64,000 nucleotides of DNA from Whitmania pigra (lineage: Eukaryota > Annelida > Clitellata > Hirudinida > Haemopidae), in contig JAJTWR010000446.1 of assembly GCA_021613335.1 (NCBI GenBank), forward strand, positions 187,501-251,500, written 5' to 3'. The notes under the pieces are model-generated. The model made no database searches, was not told where the DNA came from, and worked only from the letters and a program-made list of their open reading frames with translations. Shown in pieces: positions 1 to 8,700 of this stretch (within the stretch, counting starts at the first letter, position 1; each line of letters starts with the position of its first letter). A program made the translations under genes and the position numbers.

Positions 1-129
1 TATATATCTAATTCATACACTATAATTTTATTAACGTTTAATATTTTTATTAAAATATATAATAATTTATTTTGAGAAAATTGAAGCTCACTAAATTGAT
101 TAATATCTTTATGTTCTTACAATTAAATC

Positions 130-240
130 GATCACCATCACCACCACCACTTGATTCACCATCACCACAAAAGCAAGAATGATCATCACCATCACCACCA
201 CTTGATTCATCATCACCACAAAAGCAAGAATGATCATCAC
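130..240. repeat. 51-bp tandem repeat, about two copies
   Basis: A block starting GATCATCACCATCACCACCA at 181 recurs at 232, so the period is 51 bp; a slightly diverged earlier copy starts near 130. The period is a multiple of three. On the minus strand an open frame (403-50) therefore reads as a 17-residue repeat rich in Asp, His, Cys, Ser and Gly. I see no splice-supported gene around it, so coding status is doubtful. The stretch from 1 to 900 otherwise shows only AT-rich sequence and an acidic 81-residue minus-strand frame (488-243) that I cannot assign. Confidence 0.6.
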
Positions 241-924
241 AACTAACACGATGATTGATGGATTTGATTGCGAACAGATAAAGAAATGTTTTGCCCAATT
301 TTTCTTTCTCTTCCAAGAATCTCGCCATCATCATCAAGACCACAAGAACCGTCATCATCATAGTCGTCATCCTCTTCCTCCTCGAGTCGTACATTTGAAT
401 CAACGTTCTGTGGAAGTTGCTGGAAAGTTAATGATGTGATGGAAGTGATGGAGTTGTGCTCTGCTTGCTTCTGTTTCTTCTTCGCCATCGTCGGTTGGTT
501 TTAAGCCTCTCGTTAAGTAACGTAATAATCGTTAACTTTAGCTAATTTAATAATTTATTAACGTATTGTGTTAATTATTTTCGCTAATTCATAATTCTTA
601 GTATACATACTTAAGCCAGATAAGCTGAAAATTGATAGAATAGAAATATTTTTCATTTAATCGCTCATTCATGAATAATTCAAATTAATTCCTAATTACA
701 ATGAAATCAATATCAATGAATGCAATCCAGTTTCTTAAATCAACAGCGATAATTTAAGGATATATTTAAACATATACTTAAAGTGACGTCGCCAAACTAC
801 TGTTATTAACTTAATATTTAAAAAAAAATGTTTTGCAATTTAATGAACTTTGTTGGGTTGCTCATTCACGTTGTTAAAAATAAATAAATGTAAACGTCAC
901 AAATGTATTAGTGTGCTTCATGAA

Positions 925-1559
925 CAGAGGCGCCAACTTGATAAAATTATTGGGGGGGCAAATTTATTTCATAAACTTGTCGCTGAAACTTTAGTTCGTA
1001 AATCGTTTTTCATTGGTTTAAAGTGAATTGACGTAGACTGCGAAGAACGACAGTTTTCATAAATACTAGTAAAAAACCCAATTTTGCAAAACGGCGTGCG
1101 CATGAGGATATTGAAATTTTAAAATAATTACTACAAGTAAAGCAAAAATTTGTAACTCTGTGAATGCTCTTTATTTACAAATTAAAAGAGAAGAAATAAA
1201 ATTATAACAATGACTCTAACGGTTTGTTTGTTAGAGCATAAATAACAAATGCTCTCTCAATAACAAAAGATCGTACATAAACAATTTTTACATATAAAAA
1301 GTTAATTTTCTCTTCTCATTTCATGAAATAAATTTGTTAATAACGTCATCTAAGTTCATTTCATTTGCCAAATCCTTGTGAAATTGAAGAATCGATACGA
1401 AATTAAGCCGCTTTTGACCCATTGTTGATCTAAAGTAAGTTTTTAACCTCCGAAGTCCCGAGAAAGATCGTTCAGCTGTGGCAGAAGTTGAAAATTATTG
1501 GGGGGGGGGGGCAAAATGATACGTTGCCCCTCTGAAAAATTATTAAGTTGGCGCCTATG
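925..1559 (-). mobile_element. hAT-superfamily DNA transposon remnant with end of transposase
   Basis: The ends are near-perfect terminal inverted repeats: CAGAGGCGCCAACTT on the left, and CATAGGCGCCAACTT when the right end is read in reverse. Both sides are flanked by the 8-bp sequence TTCATGAA (917-924 and 1560-1567), and an 8-bp target duplication is the hAT hallmark. On the minus strand, from about 1500 to 1325, a frame reads like the hAT C-terminal dimerisation domain: AERSFSGLRRLKTY is echoed as ERSFSGLRRLKTYFRSTMGQ, followed by a DLDDVINKF-like end. Only about 60 transposase residues remain in 635 bp, so this is an internally deleted, non-autonomous copy. Runs of G (950-956, 1500-1511) sit just inside each terminus. 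Confidence 0.85.
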
Positions 1560-1567
1560 TTCATGAA

Positions 1568-2708
1568 TATATTTTAAGATAATAATTTCTTTTCTTTTAC
1601 TAGGTTTTAGTTTAAACCTCATTTCGTTGAATATAATATTCATTAATCATTGCATCACTACAAAAAAAAGAGGACAAAACGATATGCTAACATGTAATAC
1701 CTTTCTAACTTAACTTTAAAACATTTATTTTTAATAATTAACACAAAAAATCATTACTAATTATTTGTATAACTTAATACTTTTGCATTTATTATTTGTT
1801 TCAATGATGAAGCTCCAATGAAAGTAATGTTTCTTCAAATATCGATTGCTTCTTATACCATGCTGATACTCTATTTTAGAAATCTAAAATGTAAAGGAGA
1901 CGATTCTATTGGACCACGTGACACTTACCTGATCAATGCAGGTGCTCGTCCAATAAACATCCACCCGCCTGCTTACCTTCGATTTTTCCCTTCGAGATTT
2001 GATTTATGTCAACAATGGTTCTATTCACGCATTCACAAACTCACGCCTCACATTCACATCCTCGCATACTCACATCATCATTTATCCACATCATGTCTCA
2101 ATAAATTCATAGATTCAAATTCAGCAACGCATTTCGAACATTTTTTCAATTATATGCATTAATTAGAATATTTAGTTTAATGTTAATGCTATTACTTTAT
2201 TTTGAACATTGTTGTTATTGCTAGAAGCACTTATTGAGCAAGAATTCAGCAAGTACTACCCGGTAAATCTATCTTGTATTACTTAATTTAAGTATATTCT
2301 GAAACTTCACTTTAGAAAAGCTGCCAGTTTCATCAATGAAGCAGAAAACTCGCGTTAAATAAGATGGAAATTACATATTCATTATTAATCATCGCGGCAC
2401 TGGGAGAAGGCGATCCAATTTTCTCTACTTTGAGAGTACAACTCTTTGGGTTTTGAACAGAGTATCGCCTTCTTTCTTGCTATCAGGTATCATTATCTTT
2501 ATTTTTCTTACCTTTATTATCATTATCTTTGGGGTCTTTCATTTCTTGTGCATCCAAGAATATTTTATGTGGAGAGGATGATAACATGGAGGTTTATTGC
2601 TTTAAAATTCTTTAACGATAAACTTCGGCAGGATAGGTACTGATTGTACTGCAGGATACTGGGAAATGGCATTAAAGCTGGAGATGGCAAGCGAGTTGGG
2701 AAAGGAGG
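1568..2708. other. Intergenic, no supported gene
   Basis: This AT-rich stretch lies between the hAT remnant and the receptor gene. Short open frames (1818-2162 and 2446-2643) show no family resemblance and no supporting splice structure. It may contain the promoter and 5' untranslated region of the receptor gene, but I see no defined element. Confidence 0.4.
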
Positions 2709-2732
2709 ATGTTAGGGTTGGCAAAAGGGCAA

Positions 2733-5700
2733 ATGGCTGGGAAGGCTTGGCAATTGCGCAAGTCATGGCGGCAGCAAACCGGAAAGATGCAGAAGTTGTA
2801 TTTGTTCCTTCTGCTTTCGCTTGTATTCATTGTCGCCGTTCGCAATATTGAACAGATAATGCGTATGTATTTTATTTACGTCCATTTCATAACTACATGA
2901 TTCTCAATGAAAAATAGACAACATTGCTTGTTCCTTAACACTTTCATCTCAGGATTGGAGATTAATGTTTGTTTAACTTTCTTGTAATTCTGAGAGACGA
3001 ACAAGTAGCATTACATTGGCTATACTTACATTAAACTAATCTCTAAAAAATAAAACCGTATAAAAAGCATTTTGATGAGGAAGATGTTTGCTTTTGGAAG
3101 ATGTGCAATGCTGACAACACTTCGACCACGACGAACTCCTCTCATTGTTAATTTATTTAATATGTGATTTAATATGTAATTAATACGTGATGTAAAAACC
3201 TATAAAGTCATGTTATGAGAATATTATTTAACCAGAAATAAAATAAAATTACGCACAATTATTACTATAAAAACTTAGATCGTTATCACCGTGGTCGCCA
3301 TCGTTTTAGTTATTGGCATCATCATCAACATTAACATCATTCTCATCAACATCACTATAACCGTTGACCTGTGTTAATGATCACAGCCTGCCAATCAGAT
3401 GAGAGGCAGTTGATTAAAAGTCTCTTTTCCACATATGATCGCAAAGTTCGGCCAGTGAAGAGAAACTCAACACCTGTCGAGGTTTTAGTCGACTATTGGT
3501 TTGTGTCCCTGCTGGATGTGGTGAGTAGTTGTAATGTTGATGAGGATTGTGATGATAATAGTATTTTTATGTTGTTATCATAGCGGTCATTATGGTACCA
3601 ACTTTATGAAAACAGCACCTCGTCAAAACAGCCCCGTCAATATACCCCGGTGACAAAATAGCCATGTCAAAATAGCGGTAAAACTGGTTCATTGTAGATT
3701 TGTTACATGTCCACATGACATGATGGTAAGGTGATTCACTACGTGTGGCTTGAATATGTTGTACGTCAATCGATAACATAGATTAAATTCCAATTCCAAA
3801 TCAAACCCTTCATTATGCACATGTAAATATATCTGGTAAATTCTCTTTGTGCAGATCGCACATGTTGCTTGTCAATCGATAATTTATATTAAATACCAAA
3901 TATCGAATTAAATTTGGATTCAGTTATCGGTTAATGTATTCAACTCACAAATTTTTTTTAATACACTGACGGGGCTGTTTTGACGGGATCTCTTCGTCCT
4001 GGGCTACTTTAACACCGGGCTATATTGACGGGGCTGCTTTGTCGGGGCTGTTTTGACGGGGCTATTTTGCCTCGGGTTATTTTGACATCGGGCTATTTTG
4101 TGGCCGGGATGTTATGACGGGCACCTATGAAAACATTCCATAATGCTTTGAATTCATGTAAATTAATTTTTAATAAAACAAATTGAAGACATCACAAATT
4201 AAAATATAAATTTATTCATAATAATGAATGTACTAGGATTACACAATTTACAAGCACAAAGAATTTTAATGAAAAACTTTAAGTTTAACTTTAAATAAAT
4301 ATTAAGGAATTTGCGAATATAATAATTTCTTATTTATTACCCCTTAACATAAACTCAAGTGCGAGCGATAAATTTTAAGTATTAAATTATTTTAGCAAGA
4401 AAAAGGACAAATTCTTTCAGCTTTTGGATGGATGCAAACGGTAACATAGAGACTTTATTAATAAAGACAAATAGCAAAATTAATAACAATGATATTGCTT
4501 TATTCATTTGTTACACGAAATAAGTATCATCATTTTCTTCTCCATTCAACAGAAATGGGTGGATGAATTTTTGCAGTGGGACCACCGCGAAAACAACATT
4601 TCATATATCGTTGTCAACGCAGAGGACATTTGGTATCCTGACCTCGTCATAAGGAACAGGTGAATAATCTCAGCAATTTCCACAACGATTAATTCAAATT
4701 AAAACAAAATTAGATCATGTCAATATCGTTTTTCAGCGCCCAGTCCATTTACGGTGAAATTTTCGACAACAAGAAGTACAAGGTGCCTATTTACAGCAAT
4801 GGTTTCGTATACTTTTTCACGGCGGGACAAACAAAAACCATTTGTAAATTGGATCTCACTTACTTTCCCTTTGACGCCCAGTCCTGCTACATCCACGTCG
4901 ACAGTTGGACTTATCCGGTAACTCAAGTCAAGCTCAACACCAGTGGTGATGTCAATACTAACATATACAATCCTAATGGACAATGGTTGCTGCAGAAAGC
5001 TCAAGTGAGAAGTTATTTGGAATAATTGCTGTAATGTTTTTGTTATTTCAAAGTTTAACGGTTTATCCACAATGTCAATAACAACTAATCCAAACAGTCC
5101 AGAACACAAGATGGCGACCACCAACAACACACGCCTAACCAAAGATCACTGATCAAACAAAATATAAACATAGATATATGTCACATCTCCCCTTATTCAA
5201 CTAATGTCCTTCATTGATCGGATGATGATGGAACTCCTTCCTTCAGAGATCTGCAAAACGGACTGGAGATTTGGAGATCCTTCCTGACCTAGTCCGGTAT
5301 TCAGTCATAGTAGAATCAGTGGGGTGTACAGAAGGTGCTTCAGTCGGTTCTTGGTTGTTTTCATTGACCTCTATGGGCTCGTCCGTTTGAACTGAAATGA
5401 CTGGGGGGGATTCCTCTGTGGTTATGAGATGACGCCGATTTCTCCTGAGTTTTCCACCCGACTCTGTAGTCACGATGTACGATCGAGGGGCGTCATGCTT
5501 GTTGTCCACTTGTCCTAGAATCCACTGGCCCTGATGACGTATTCTAACTGTTTCTCCTGGCTGCAGTTCTGGTAGGCTACGAGCTCCTCTGTCGTAGTAC
5601 ATCTTCTGCTTTTTCTGCAAGTTTTTTAGTTGTTTCTGGCCATTAACCGCTTGGGGCATCAGCAGAGACTTTGGAGCTGGCAGTTTAGTTCGAAGAGCTC

Positions 5701-8700
5701 TACTCATAAGAAGCTGGGCTGGACTGAAGGTACTTCCAGTGATTGGAGAGGCACGGTATTGCAAAAGACCTATATGAGCGTCTGTTCCTCCTTCATGAGC
5801 CTTCTTTAATAGCTTCTTCACTGTCTGAATTGCTCTTTCTGCTTGGCCATTGCTTTGGGCATAGTTGGGACTTGAAGTGACTAGTTGAAAATTCCACTCG
5901 GCAGCAAATTTTTTTATGACTATGCTCGAACTAGGCATGTTGTCAGCCATGACGATTTCGGGAATTCCATGACGAGCAAAAACTTCCTTCAGTTGATCCA
6001 TCACAGAGATTGCCGTTTTTCCTTTCAAGATGCCCACTTCCGGGTATTTGGAGTAATAGTCAACCACAATTAGGTAGTCTTTGCCATCTAGAGAAAAAAT
6101 ATCAACTCCAACTTTTTCCCAAGGTCGATCTGGAATTGGGTGTGGGATCAAGGGCTCTTTAGGTTGCATGTTCCTATATTTACTACAGATACTGCACCTT
6201 TTCACTAATTGCTCAATGTCACGCGACATATTTGGCCATTGCCTTGCATTTCTCAATCCCTAGATGACCTTCGTGAATCCTTCTAAGCATATCAGGCCTA
6301 AGTTTCGAAGGAACTATTATCCGGTCAAGGTAGAATAAGATACCCTCGGCTTCGTAGATCTCTGCAAGAAAATTCTGGTAATCATGCAGTTGTTTGACAA
6401 GTTGGTTTTTTACTTCAGCATCACAGCATAGCAAGGCTTGACGTAGCTTTGCTAGCTCTGGGTCACAACTGGTTGCTTCCTTAAAGACGTCTAGCATGCG
6501 TAGACTTACTGGGGTATTGTGAAGCACTGAATGTATTGTAACATTAATGTCTTCTTCAACTTCAATCTCTGAGGGAGTCTGGGGAATTGTAAGGTAGGCT
6601 CTAGACAAGGCGTCTGCAACAAACATGAGCTTGCCTGGTGTGTAGACCACTTTGAGGTTGAACTTAAGTAGTCTGAGCAACATTCTCTGAAGTCGTGGAG
6701 TGGTTGCTGCTATGGGCTTGCGAAAAATTGCTTCCAGTGGGCGATGATCACTCTGGATGATGGTCAGTTGTCCATAGATAAATTGGTAAAATTTTTCACA
6801 AGCAAAGACTATTGCTAACAGCTCCTTCTCAATTTGAGCATAGCGGGTTTCTGCATCTGTTAGAGCTCTTGAAGCAAATGCTATCGGCTGTCCTTCTTGA
6901 AAAAGACAAGACCCTAATCCTGATGAAGAGGCGTCAGTTTGGATAGTGATCTGCTTGGTAGGATCAAAAAATCTCAATGTTGGGGCTTTTACTATGCTGT
7001 CTTTCAATGCTTCAAATGCTTTTCTGTGTTGAGCTGCCCAGGTCCACGTCATGCCTTCTTTCATCAGCATTCTCAGTGGATCTGTCATTGATGAAAAATT
7101 GGGAATAAACTTTGAGAGGTAAGTCACCATGCCTAAGAATCTATGAAGTTCTTTCTTGTTGGTTGGTGCTTCTAACTTTTCAATTGCCTGGATTTTGTTG
7201 GGATCTGGACTGACTCCCTTTTCCGACAATAAGTGACCTAGGTATCGGACTTGATGTACCTTGTACTGAAGCTTCGACTTATTGAATTTTACGTTGTGCT
7301 GTCGTGCTCGTTCCAACACTTTCCTCAAAGTTTCATCGTGCTCAGCCTCATTTCTCCCTGCGATAATAAGGTCGTCAAAGACTATGCGGACATTCGGTAT
7401 GTCACCGAATGTATCAGTGTTTCTCTTCTGAAAAACTTCGGGTGCTGACGTTATGCCAAATGGGAGACGAGTAAAGGAATATCTTCCAAATTGGCTGTTA
7501 AACGTACACAACCTGGAACTCTCTTCATCCAGCTTTATTTGATGAAAACCATCCTTCATATCAATGATGGTGAACACAGTCATGCCATGGAGTTGTGCTG
7601 TAACATCCTCACATGTGGGAATAGCATAGTGTTCCCTTTTTATGGCGGTATTAAGGTCTCTTGGATCAAGACACAATCTGATAGATCCATCTTTCTTTTC
7701 AACCAGTAACAAGCTGCTCACCCATTCCGTCGGTTCATCGCGCTTAACCAAGACTCCTGCTTCAATCATCTGATCCAACTTTTGCTTGAGTTTTGGCTGG
7801 AGAGACAATGGAACACGTCTTGGAGGGTGAATTTTGGGTGTAATGGAAGCATCAACAACAATATGGTGTTCTTTGGGATAACATCCCAATCCTTGGAAGA
7901 CATCTTGATATTCCTCTAAAGTCTTCTTTGATGCCATCTGTGTCACGCTGTCAATCCTGCTTATCAGGTTCAGCTCCAGACAACTTGGCAGGCCCAAGAT
8001 TGTAGGTACTTGGCGGTTGACCACGAAAAAATCGGTCGGAATACTTCTTCCACGATGTTGGATGAGAATGGTGACCAATCCTGCTGGGTTTACCTTGTCG
8101 TTACTAAATGAAGTGAGTACAGCTTTTGTAGTGCGAAGAGGTGGACGATCTTTCATGTGTCTGAAAACATTTTGTGATAAAATGTTCACCTCTGCACCTG
8201 TGTCTAATTTGCACCTAAGCTTGGTTTTACCCACGAGGAGTTCTTTCCACCACGATGTTTGTTGAACATTTCCAAGCTTGCACATTGACACGAAAAATGA
8301 TTGCACTTCATGGACAGGAGATGGTCTCTGTCTCGAACGAGATGTGGATCTCTGTCTTGGCGTCGTCTTGGTATTCCTACAACATCTGGCGTAATGGTTC
8401 TGTTTGCCGCAGGACAAGCACTGCTTACCGTACGCTGGGCACTTCCTTGGTGGATGCTGTCCTCCACAGTTTCCACACTGCTTTACATCCAATGCTTGGA
8501 GATTGGTGGTGAGTGGTTTTGCGCTCTTTATAGCTAGCACCGCTGAGTTGTCACCAGAAATACTCTTAACCTGGGCTTTGCATGACTCCGATGCTCTGCA
8601 GATGCTAACTGCTCTTTCGAGAGTGAGTTTGTCGTCTTGAAGGAATCTTTCAAGGAGCGAGCGATCCGCACATCCGAGTACGATCCTGTCTCTCATCATA

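Noticed and set aside
50..488. Acidic and His/Cys-rich minus-strand ORFs as a gene
   Set aside because: They arise from CAT/CAC microsatellite and a 51-bp tandem repeat; no splice sites or family match support coding.
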